From positions 1 through 19,591 of the forward strand of contig JAZLIL010000040.1 in NCBI GenBank assembly GCA_045617405.1: a stretch of 19,591 nucleotides of DNA. Direction: 5' to 3'. Position 1 is the stretch's first letter; the number at the start of each line of letters is the position of its first letter. The notes below the pieces were generated by a model, which was not told where the DNA came from, ran no database searches, and saw only the letters and a program-made list of their open reading frames with translations. The position numbers and the translations under genes were made by a program. This DNA comes from JAZLIL01 sp045617405 (lineage in GTDB: Bacteria; Bacillota; Clostridia; Lachnospirales; Lachnospiraceae). This document shows positions 13,785 to 19,591 of the stretch, piece by piece.

Positions 13785-15143
13785 TCAGAATGACTGCATC
13801 GCAGGATAAACAACAATCGTCATTATCATCACGAGCATCCCGCCCATCGGCAGAAGAAGCTTCGTTCCGGCTTTCTCTCCCTGCTCTCTCGCATAGTTCT
13901 TCCGTTTGGTAAAAGCATCCCGGCTCTCCATCTCAAGAAGAGGGAGCAGTGTTCTTGTACCCCGCTTAACATTTCTTGCAAGAAGCTGTCCGAACTTTCG
14001 ATAAGCCGGCAGATTGCATCTTTTTCCGAAATCGTCGTAAACTCTTTCTTCGGCGACTCCGTTTTCAAGAGCATGCTCAGCTACAAGCATCTCCTCGTAA
14101 CAGTATCGTTCTCCTCCCTTTGAAATGTCCGGATGCTTTGTAAGATAGTCACTGCACAGCCTCTGCCATGCACCGCGTATTGTCATGCCCGCACCGACAA
14201 GAAGTGACAGTTTGTCAACAAGCTCGGGGTAGTCGCGCATCAGCTGGTCGTCTCGCCGGGTCAGTGCTTCCTTCCTCTTGCGTCTGTCAGCCGCAAAGAT
14301 GAACATGCACATAAAAAGCCCGATCAGAAGAATCGCCGGAGCAGGATTTGTGGAAGGTGTTTTCCAGATTATCTCTTTCTCCCTGAATTTTGTCGGAAGA
14401 ACAACCTCGGAGAGCTCCTTAGTTTCATTATCAAGTCTTTTCATATCCGCTGCGAGTGCCGTAATAAACTCCTCGCTTTCCGGTTTTCGACTCGGCATAA
14501 CAACTATCGGGAAGTTCACCTGTCTTGTCTCATCCCTGTACGACAGATGCGCGATAAGAGTGAGCCCTGCCGCCGCATCAAGCTCTTCGTTCCTGACTTC
14601 TCCCGTCAGGCTGACAAGCTCCTGGCGATCGGACGACCATCTGATTTCTACGGGACTGTCACTAACCCTGTCGGAAAGTGCGAGGTTCTTTGTGACGCAG
14701 TCCGAAGAATCACCCTCGGCAAATATGCTCTTTTTCAGCAATTCCTCAACACGGGCAAATTCTTCTTCAAGCGTTTCTCCCGACAATACAAGCTCACTCA
14801 CAGGAACATCAATCAGTCCCGAAATCTCTTTGTCTGCAGTCTCGACACTCATTTTTAAAATTGCTGCCCCCTGCCCGGGTTTAGGTCTGTCGATAATGCT
14901 CCTTTTCTCATCCCTGCTGTTAAATAAGACACTTACCACAGCTGCAGCGACCGCGAACAGCAAAAGTGCACTTATCACTCCGGCAAACAGTCTGCCTCTT
15001 TTTCGGGCGTCTTCCGCATCGGGATCTGTCCTGTACGACAGCTTTCCCGTTTCATTAATGCTCTTTTCGACAAACTCCTTCGGCAGCAGCCTGCTCATCC
15101 TCTCTGCTATCGTCACGACGGCGTTGCCAATATTTTTCCCCAT
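13785..15143 (-). CDS. tadC: TadC-like type II secretion F-family platform protein with Ig-like insertion
   Basis: Inner-membrane platform component for Tad pilus assembly. 452 residues: membrane segment (about 53-74), a loop of about 190 residues outside the cell (75-265), a second segment (268-285), a cytoplasmic T2SSF-type domain with RDYPELVDKLSLLVGAGM (303-320) and LLPLLEMESRDAFTKRKNYA (399-418), and a last segment (428-446). The loop has ITWSSS-like EIRWSSDRQELVSLTGEV (166-183) followed by strands, resembling the atrophied bacterial Ig fold. Classical TadC lacks this insertion and is about 300-330 residues. ATG at 15143 with GGAGG 4 nt upstream. Lies 35 nt after tadB, before flp. Confidence 0.85.
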   Translation of the reverse strand: MGKNIGNAVVTIAERMSRLLPKEFVEKSINETGKLSYRTDPDAEDARKRGRLFAGVISALLLFAVAAAVVSVLFNSRDEKRSIIDRPKPGQGAAILKMSVETADKEISGLIDVPVSELVLSGETLEEEFARVEELLKKSIFAEGDSSDCVTKNLALSDRVSDSPVEIRWSSDRQELVSLTGEVRNEELDAAAGLTLIAHLSYRDETRQVNFPIVVMPSRKPESEEFITALAADMKRLDNETKELSEVVLPTKFREKEIIWKTPSTNPAPAILLIGLFMCMFIFAADRRKRKEALTRRDDQLMRDYPELVDKLSLLVGAGMTIRGAWQRLCSDYLTKHPDISKGGERYCYEEMLVAEHALENGVAEERVYDDFGKRCNLPAYRKFGQLLARNVKRGTRTLLPLLEMESRDAFTKRKNYAREQGEKAGTKLLLPMGGMLVMIMTIVVYPAMQSF

Positions 15144-15178
15144 ACTTCCTCCAAAAATCTTTCTTCCGACTCATTGTC

Positions 15179-16030
15179 TCAGACGTCTATCGCAACTATC
15201 TTCTTCGCATACTTTGACAGAGCAAAGTATGAAGCGAGCATGGCTGTCATTATCACCCGACCCGCAAGTGTGCAGTAAAGCGGGTCCAGAATTCCGCCGC
15301 CGAAGACGTTCAGATACAGTATTATCCCCGGCGGCATGACCTGTACAAGCCTCAGCTCAAACTTCTTGGCGCCAAGTATCGAATCAATTTCCTTTTCAAC
15401 CTCTGTCCTGTCATGGATGCCCTGCGCCGTGCCGGAAATGATCGAGATCAGATCCCCGCCCATTCGCTTTGCGACAAAAAGGACCTCGCTGAAGCTTTTT
15501 GCATCGTCAATATCCATTTCATCCGCAAAGCTTTCAAACGCCTTTTCGATACTAATGCTGTTTCTGACCTTGTTGGATATCTCGACAAATCCTCTGACTG
15601 TATCATTTTTATCACCATATTTACCGACGAGTTCTCTCGTAGCCTCGCCAAGTGCTCCTTCCACCGAATACCCTGCAGACAGCGCATCTGCCATAGAGAT
15701 GATTGCTTCGGAAAAGATGCCCCTGTTCTTTTTGTTCTTCGCTTGCCGATACTCCTTTTCGCGACCGCTTACAAAGATAAACACAAGCGGTACAAGAATC
15801 ATCACCCCGATAACGCTTCTCCAGGTGAGCCATCCGCCCGCAAGGCAAAGAAGAAAACCCGACAGATATGCCTTAATCCTTTCTCCCGTCTCAAGCCCGC
15901 CGCCCGGCAGTCTAATACGCTTCCTCGTTACCGATTCCCGCTGCGTAGAGCTTTTCCCGTTTGACAAGCCTGTTTTTCGTTCTTTCAAGACTTCCGATAA
16001 CCTTTCCTTCCTCAAATCCCGTAATTTCAT
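15179..16030 (-). CDS. tadB: TadB-like type II secretion F-family platform protein
   Basis: Partner of TadC in the Tad inner-membrane platform. With ATG at 16030 it is 283 residues: hydrophilic N-terminus, two membrane segments (about 54-70 and 73-88), a T2SSF domain with FSEAIISMADALSAGYSVEGAL (106-127) and KSFSEVLFVAKRMGGDLISI (178-197), then C-terminal membrane segments (about 230-245 and 255-272). With this start it overlaps tadA by 119 nt in another frame, and the Shine-Dalgarno is weak. In-frame TTG codons at 16015, 15988 and 15967 are alternatives; the first two membrane helices require a start before about residue 50. So the end is certain and the start is not. Confidence 0.85.
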   Translation of the reverse strand: MKLRDLRKERLSEVLKERKTGLSNGKSSTQRESVTRKRIRLPGGGLETGERIKAYLSGFLLCLAGGWLTWRSVIGVMILVPLVFIFVSGREKEYRQAKNKKNRGIFSEAIISMADALSAGYSVEGALGEATRELVGKYGDKNDTVRGFVEISNKVRNSISIEKAFESFADEMDIDDAKSFSEVLFVAKRMGGDLISIISGTAQGIHDRTEVEKEIDSILGAKKFELRLVQVMPPGIILYLNVFGGGILDPLYCTLAGRVIMTAMLASYFALSKYAKKIVAIDV

Positions 16031-17141
16031 ACCTGAAAAGAGGATTTATCACTGCATCTCCCGTGTCAGATTCATAAACCTCAACAATTTCCTTAACCTT
16101 TCTGCTTCCGTCCCGATATCTTGAGAGCTGCACAATAATATCAAGCGCCGAAGCCACTTGTCGTCTTACGGCGGGAAGCGGAATATCTTCTCCGAGAAGT
16201 ACAAGCGTCTCGAGACGAAGCATCATGTCCTGCGGAGACGTGGCGTGACCGGTACTCATCCCGCTGTGCCCGGTGGACAGTGCCTGAAGCATGTCGATTG
16301 CCGCCGCATCCCTGACTTCTCCGACGATTATCCGATCCGGTCTCATTCTGAGACTCGCTTTTATGAGATCTCTGATTGTTACTGAATTTCTTCCCTCAAG
16401 ATTCGCATTTCTCGCTTCAAGCCGAACGAGATTCGGCACTCCCCTGATCTGAAGCTCCGCTGAATCCTCAATCGTAATAAGTCTTTCGTGTTTGGGGATA
16501 AATTCGGACAATGCGTTCAGGAAGCTCGTCTTTCCCGCTCCCGTTCCGCCCGAGACAAAAATGTTGTAGCCCGCTTCGACAAGAGTCCTCAGATAGTCGA
16601 TGGCCTCTTCGCTGACGGCTCCGAACAATCTCAGCTTTTCCATTGTCATGGTCTCCTTTGGGAATCGCCTGATTGTAACAATCGGTCCGTTAATGGCCAC
16701 GGGAGGCAGCACCATGCTTACTCTCGACCCGTCCTCAAGTCTTGCGTCCACAATCGGCGTACTCTCATTGACAATCCTGTTTGACACGGCTGCTATCTTC
16801 TGAACGACATTGCCAAGACGTTCCTCAGACTCGAAGCGAAGCTCACTCTTTGCAATACGTCCCTCTCTCTCATAATAGATTCCGCTGCCTCCGTTAACCA
16901 TTATCTCCGTGATTCCCGGCTCCTCCAAAAGCTCCTGAAGGCAGTCATATCGCCGGAGAGAATTGAACACATCCCGCCGCAGTCTGTTGAGGCTGTTAGC
17001 ATTCATATAACACTTTCTGCTCTCGCGCAGAACAACCTCATCAATCAGAACAAGAAGCTCCTCGTCACAGACTTCTCTTGTCATATCAAGAGCCTGAAGC
17101 ACCATTTCTCTGACCATCGGGACAGTAATCGACTCTGCCAT
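15912..17141 (-). CDS. tadA: Tad pilus assembly ATPase TadA/CpaF
   Basis: Secretion-type hexameric ATPase powering Flp pilus extension (and probably retraction). 409 residues with all family marks: N-terminal helical region, ITEIMVNG (77-84), Walker A GGTGAGKT (198-205), Asp-box region ITIEDSAEL (222-230), Walker B-type RPDRIIVGEVRD (268-279 approx.), His box GHSGMSTGHA (291-300), and arginine-rich RRQVASALDIIVQL near 330-345. ATG at 17141 with AAGGAGG 6 nt upstream. It lies 15 nt after the TadZ-like gene. The motifs are intact, so an active enzyme is expected. Confidence 0.97.
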   Translation of the reverse strand: MAESITVPMVREMVLQALDMTREVCDEELLVLIDEVVLRESRKCYMNANSLNRLRRDVFNSLRRYDCLQELLEEPGITEIMVNGGSGIYYEREGRIAKSELRFESEERLGNVVQKIAAVSNRIVNESTPIVDARLEDGSRVSMVLPPVAINGPIVTIRRFPKETMTMEKLRLFGAVSEEAIDYLRTLVEAGYNIFVSGGTGAGKTSFLNALSEFIPKHERLITIEDSAELQIRGVPNLVRLEARNANLEGRNSVTIRDLIKASLRMRPDRIIVGEVRDAAAIDMLQALSTGHSGMSTGHATSPQDMMLRLETLVLLGEDIPLPAVRRQVASALDIIVQLSRYRDGSRKVKEIVEVYESDTGDAVINPLFRYEITGFEEGKVIGSLERTKNRLVKREKLYAAGIGNEEAY

Positions 17142-17156
17142 CTTCGACCTCCTTCC

Positions 17157-18161
17157 TCAGCAAAGAGCTTCCCTTGCGGAAAGCCCTCCTCTGACGACTT
17201 TCAGAAATTCTTCATACCGTCCTTCTCCCGAAGAACTCCTGTCCTTCTTTCCCGAGACGAACCTTTCGTCGTAAGGTATTCTAATCCTAACCAGCCTGGA
17301 CAGAATCTCCTCGCCGCCGGCAAACCCGAGCTGTCTGCTCCATTCCGCATACTTCTCGGATTCGGGATTCTCAGCCCTTTCTCTCTCGGGAACATAGACT
17401 ATTGATGACATCTCGAGCAGAGTCATCGTTACCGGGCTGCAAAAGCCCACATCTATAACAATCCTGTCGTATCCGATCTGACTTAGAAGCACGTTCATAA
17501 ACTTCTGAAGCTCAACCGGCGAAAAATCCTGAAGGTCAAACCAGTGTGACACTCCGGAAATATAGAAGAGCCTTCCGCTGCTTCTGATGATGCTTCCTAT
17601 CCTGGATTCGATACAGGGATTGTCCTGTTTAAGATAATATAGAATGTCTGAGAGATTCCGATCGGATACTCTCGATTGTCCGGGTATGGTGAAGAAGGGA
17701 TCAAAACTGATAAACAGAACCCGCTCCTGGACCGAAAGACTTTTCGCCAAAGAAAGAGCAAATGTAGATTTATAACTGTCACCGAACGGCGACCAAACAC
17801 TTATGACTTTCCCTTCTTCCTTCCCCGGCCTGTTTCCATTCTCGCAAAAATCGCGAATGCGTTTCATGATCAGTTCCGCCGACTGATACTTGAAAATGCT
17901 TCTCTCCCCGTTTTCCCGATCCTGTCGGTACTTCTCCGTAAGAAGTATTATGTTATCAACCGGAAGTTCGCTGGCGAATACCGATGCAATCTCTTCCTCG
18001 CACAACAGGAGATCCACACGATGATCACGGGCATACCCGGTAAAGTACTCTACGTCGGAAAACGCCTGAACCTCATAAGGAATCCCGGGGTCCATCATCA
18101 TATACTTCATCAGTCTGTCAATATACTCCGTTTCATAGCCGACAATACATACAACCTTCAT
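17157..18161 (-). CDS. tadZ: TadZ/CpaE-like ParA/MinD-superfamily protein with degenerate Walker A
   Basis: In other systems TadZ/CpaE localises the Tad machine at the pole. From ATG at 18161 (AGGAG with 6 nt spacing; an in-frame TTG at 18203 has no better support) it is 334 residues. The first 105 residues look like an atypical receiver domain (VVCIVGYETEYIDRL, VDLLLCEEE). After a linker, the ATPase-like domain starts KVISVWSPFGDSYKSTFALSLAKSL (118-142). The Walker A position reads SPFGDSYKST; the usual KGGxGKT signature with its first lysine is missing. A Walker B-like YDRIVIDVG occurs at 231-239. It is the first gene of the Tad operon, about 190 nt after the promoter. Confidence 0.85.
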   Translation of the reverse strand: MKVVCIVGYETEYIDRLMKYMMMDPGIPYEVQAFSDVEYFTGYARDHRVDLLLCEEEIASVFASELPVDNIILLTEKYRQDRENGERSIFKYQSAELIMKRIRDFCENGNRPGKEEGKVISVWSPFGDSYKSTFALSLAKSLSVQERVLFISFDPFFTIPGQSRVSDRNLSDILYYLKQDNPCIESRIGSIIRSSGRLFYISGVSHWFDLQDFSPVELQKFMNVLLSQIGYDRIVIDVGFCSPVTMTLLEMSSIVYVPERERAENPESEKYAEWSRQLGFAGGEEILSRLVRIRIPYDERFVSGKKDRSSSGEGRYEEFLKVVRGGLSAREALC

Positions 18162-18261
18162 CTTCTTCTCCTGCGTTTTGCTGATTTTGGGAACAGTAAA
18201 CAAAGCACAAGCCGTAACCGCTCCTTGTGTTTTTTGTTACGATTTTGAAAAATGCCAGTGT

Positions 18262-18278
18262 GGTAATAGAGAATTACC
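18262..18278. promoter_or_regulatory. 17-bp palindrome, copy 1, in tad leader
   Basis: GGTAATAGAGAATTACC: perfect 6-bp arms around 5 bases. With copy 2 at 18299-18315 (centres 37 bp apart, about 3.5 helical turns) it lies between the tad promoter and the tadZ start. It may be a repressor operator or an RNA hairpin pair. The binding factor is unknown. Confidence 0.6.
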
Positions 18279-18298
18279 CGTTTTGAAAGAAACAATCC

Positions 18299-18315
18299 GG
18301 TAATAAAGAGTTACC
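18299..18315. promoter_or_regulatory. 17-bp palindrome, copy 2, in tad leader
   Basis: GGTAATAAAGAGTTACC: same sequence as copy 1 at 15 of 17 positions, with one arm mismatch (5 of 6 paired). About 38 nt downstream of the predicted transcription start. Confidence 0.6.
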
Positions 18316-18359
18316 TGAGAATTTCAAGATTATCTTTGACTGACAAGAATCATGAGCAC

Positions 18360-18388
18360 ATCATATTACGCTCCGGGAAGACTGTCAA
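18360..18388 (-). promoter_or_regulatory. Sigma-A promoter of the Tad operon
   Basis: Minus strand: -35 TTGACA (18383-18388), 17-bp spacer, -10 TATGAT (18360-18365), one base from consensus. Predicted start near 18353 leaves a leader of about 190 nt before tadZ, long enough for regulation. It contains the two 17-bp palindromes. I do not see a known riboswitch consensus in it. Confidence 0.8.
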
Positions 18389-18422
18389 TACAATATATGC
18401 CCTATATCTGCAATTTCGGCAG

Positions 18423-18464
18423 GTTGCACAATTTCAGGCTTCTCGTTTTGTGCAACTTTTTTTT
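18423..18464 (+). terminator. Plus-strand intrinsic terminator without an obvious gene
   Basis: GTTGCACAA (18423-18431) and TTGTGCAAC (18448-18456) form a perfect 9-bp stem with a 16-nt loop, followed directly by eight T (18457-18464) on the plus strand. No plus-strand ORF precedes it. It may end an antisense or small RNA crossing the tad leader, or it may act as an insulator. Confidence 0.65.
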
Positions 18465-18488
18465 GTGAATCCACCGCATCCACCAAAA

Positions 18489-18497
18489 TGTGGATAA
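18489..18497 (-). promoter_or_regulatory. DnaA-box-like 9-mer (TTATCCACA)
   Basis: The minus strand reads TTATCCACA, an exact match to the DnaA box consensus TTATNCACA. A second near match lies 24 bp away. Whether DnaA binds here is untested. Confidence 0.45.
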
Positions 18498-18512
18498 CCT
18501 GATTGTGGAAGA

Positions 18513-18521
18513 AGTGGATAA
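18513..18521 (-). promoter_or_regulatory. DnaA-box-like 9-mer (TTATCCACT)
   Basis: The minus strand reads TTATCCACT, one mismatch from the DnaA box, same orientation as the box at 18489. A partial GTGGA copy (18505-18509) lies between them. Confidence 0.35.
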
Positions 18522-18596
18522 CTCCGGTTGGCACCCGCCGCAAGCTTCAAAACAACATCCCCGGCAATCACTTTTCATAGATCGTGTACGTCTTCC

Positions 18597-18627
18597 AAAA
18601 AAGGGCCGCCGCAAAATGCGGCAGCCC
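18597..18627 (-). terminator. Intrinsic terminator of metG
   Basis: Minus strand: GGGCTGCCGC, loop ATTTT, GCGGCGGCCC (18603-18627), ten base pairs with one G-U, followed by six T (18597-18602). Located about 60 nt after the metG stop. Confidence 0.92.
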
Positions 18628-18685
18628 GTCATGTGATTGCAGCCGAAGCTTATCCGGAATATGTTTTATCAAAACCTCAAATTCA

Positions 18686-19591
18686 TCAGCAGATTTCCGC
18701 TCCGCCCGGGAAAGGCTTCTCGGGTGTCATGAGTGCAAGCTCTCCCTCTTCGTTCTCTGCGCAAAGAATCATGCCTTCCGAAATCATTCCGGCAAGCTTT
18801 GCAGGCTTTAAGTTAACAACGACCATTACACGCTTTCCAACCATTTCCTCAGCAGAGTACTGTGCCTTGATTCCTGAAAGAATCTGCTTGACATCGTCGC
18901 CAATCTTAACCTGGGAGCAAAGAAGCTTCTTTGACTTCGGAACCTCTTCGCACCTGATTATCTCACCTACTCTGAACTCGAGCTTTGCAAAATCATCGTA
19001 GGTAATCTCTTCCTTTGTAGGAACATGAAGCTCGGGCTTGTCTGCCTTCTCTTCCTGTTCGCCGGTCTCCTCTTCGGGATGCTCCTTTTTGTACTGCTCA
19101 ACCATTGCTGCCTTGAGCTCTTCGACCTTCTTCATGGTCTCAGCCTCGTCAATTCTTGCGAAAAGAATCTCAGGCTTGTCGATAACCTTGTTTCCCGAAG
19201 GATAGAGCCCGAACCGGCTGATTGTCTCCGCCTCTCTCGCATCGCAGCCAATCTGTCCGAGAATCTTTTCCGATGTCTCGGGAAGGAACGGAGCAAGAAG
19301 GCTTGCGCCGATACTGATGCCCTCAATAAGGTTGTAAAGAACGGTTGCAAGCCTGTCCTTCTTCGCCTCATCCTTTGCGAGTGCCCAGGGCATTGTCTCG
19401 TCGATGTACTTGTTGCATCTCTTGAAGAGATTGAAGATTTCCGTAATGGCATCAGCCACACGAAGCTCATCCATTTTCTTAATTACTATTTCACCGGTCT
19501 TTGATGCAAGAGCCTTGAGCTCATCGTCAACAGGCTCGGAAACGTTCCTGTTCTCAACAACGCCGCCAAAGTACTTATTGGACATGGAAAC
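18686..19591 (-). CDS. metG: Methionyl-tRNA synthetase, C-terminal part (5' end beyond the window)
   Basis: The reading frame continues off the right edge; the visible 302 residues are the C-terminal half of MetG, which charges tRNA-Met. NKYFGGVVENRN marks the end of the catalytic region leading into the helical anticodon-binding domain (ADAITEIFNLFKRCNKYIDETMPWALAKD). Then comes a charged linker rich in Glu/Lys, and a C-terminal EMAP/Arc1p-like tRNA-binding OB fold: YDDFAKLEFRVGEIIRCEEV, SKKLLCSQVKIG, QILSGIKAQYSAEEMVGKRV, NLKPAKLAGMISEGMIL, PFPGGAEIC. This long, dimerising form with the OB domain is common in Firmicutes. An ATG near the edge (19585) is internal, not the start. The zinc and KMSKS regions are outside the window. 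Confidence 0.96.
   Translation of the reverse strand, partial: VSMSNKYFGGVVENRNVSEPVDDELKALASKTGEIVIKKMDELRVADAITEIFNLFKRCNKYIDETMPWALAKDEAKKDRLATVLYNLIEGISIGASLLAPFLPETSEKILGQIGCDAREAETISRFGLYPSGNKVIDKPEILFARIDEAETMKKVEELKAAMVEQYKKEHPEEETGEQEEKADKPELHVPTKEEITYDDFAKLEFRVGEIIRCEEVPKSKKLLCSQVKIGDDVKQILSGIKAQYSAEEMVGKRVMVVVNLKPAKLAGMISEGMILCAENEEGELALMTPEKPFPGGAEIC

Larger units (their letters stand above)
18162..18596. other. Intergenic region between metG terminator and tadZ
   Basis: No credible protein-coding gene on either strand. It contains, from right to left, the two DnaA-box-like sites, the plus-strand terminator, the tad promoter, and the two palindromes listed separately. Bases 18522-18596 show nothing I can identify. 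Confidence 0.7.

Noticed and set aside
14278..15339. Plus-strand open frame of 353 codons opposite tadC
   Set aside because: Serine-rich, low-complexity translation typical of an antisense shadow. It lies opposite a convincing TadC gene and has no family resemblance.
18162..18353. c-di-GMP riboswitch in the Tad leader
   Set aside because: Such riboswitches occur before clostridial pilus genes, but no GEMM-I or GEMM-II core sequence is recognisable; only the two short palindromes are present.
18402..18632. Minus-strand 76-codon frame in the metG-tadZ spacer
   Set aside because: Crosses the metG terminator, has no ribosome binding site, and its Cys/Arg/Trp-rich composition is unlike real proteins nearby.
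1..19591. CRISPR arrays, tRNA genes, insertion sequences, phage genes
   Set aside because: No regular direct-repeat array, tRNA-like cloverleaf, transposase or integrase was found on reading; a dedicated search could still find a weak case.

Overview
The window looks like a chromosomal segment of a Gram-positive (monoderm) Clostridia member, most likely Lachnospiraceae. This rests on gene order (dnaX-ybaB-recR, then DUF5711 and CvpA genes running into an rRNA promoter), a secretin-less Tad/Flp pilus locus carrying DUF5702 and DUF6382 proteins, strong AGGAGG ribosome binding sites, and near-consensus sigma-A promoters with 17-bp spacers. The family assignment is inference from gene content; no 16S sequence lies inside the window. 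Nearly everything is on the minus strand, so transcription runs from the right end to the left. The only convincing plus-strand gene is an M15-type peptidase at 5908-7050.

Right end (18597-19591): the 3' part of metG (methionyl-tRNA synthetase with C-terminal tRNA-binding domain), then an intrinsic terminator. The 0.5-kb non-coding stretch that follows (18162-18596) holds two DnaA-box-like 9-mers, a plus-strand terminator hairpin with no obvious gene, a strong minus-strand promoter (TTGACA-17-TATGAT), and two copies of a 17-bp palindrome in the presumed 5' leader of the next operon.

Middle (8264-18161): a complete, tightly packed Tad (tight adherence/Flp type IVc pilus) operon. In transcription order it encodes a TadZ/CpaE-like ATPase relative, the TadA/CpaF ATPase, TadB, TadC with an Ig-like extracytoplasmic insertion, the Flp pilin, a large DUF5702 protein, a TadE-like pseudopilin with two Cys/His modules, a TadV-type prepilin peptidase, a second TadE-like protein, and a DUF6382 membrane protein lacking the FHA domain. 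The genes plausibly work together: prepilins are cleaved by the peptidase and assembled at the TadB/TadC platform by TadA, with TadZ localising the machine. No secretin, RcpC or TadD is seen, as expected for a one-membrane envelope. A 28-bp inverted repeat and an in-frame 18-codon ORF sit between the DUF5702 and first TadE cistrons.

Left-centre (5893-8194): two convergent genes, a flavodoxin-fold reductase with an SCP2-like tail (minus) and the secreted or membrane-anchored M15 peptidase (plus), share a 23-bp perfect bidirectional terminator hairpin.

Left (1-5814): a housekeeping operon dnaX-ybaB-recR, then a coiled-coil membrane protein, a DUF5711 protein and a CvpA-family membrane protein. 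About 20 bp after the cvpA stop lies a perfect consensus promoter (TTGACA-17-TATAAT) with an A/T-rich upstream tract. It fires off the left edge and is followed by a leader typical of clostridial rRNA operons, so a 16S gene probably lies just outside the window.
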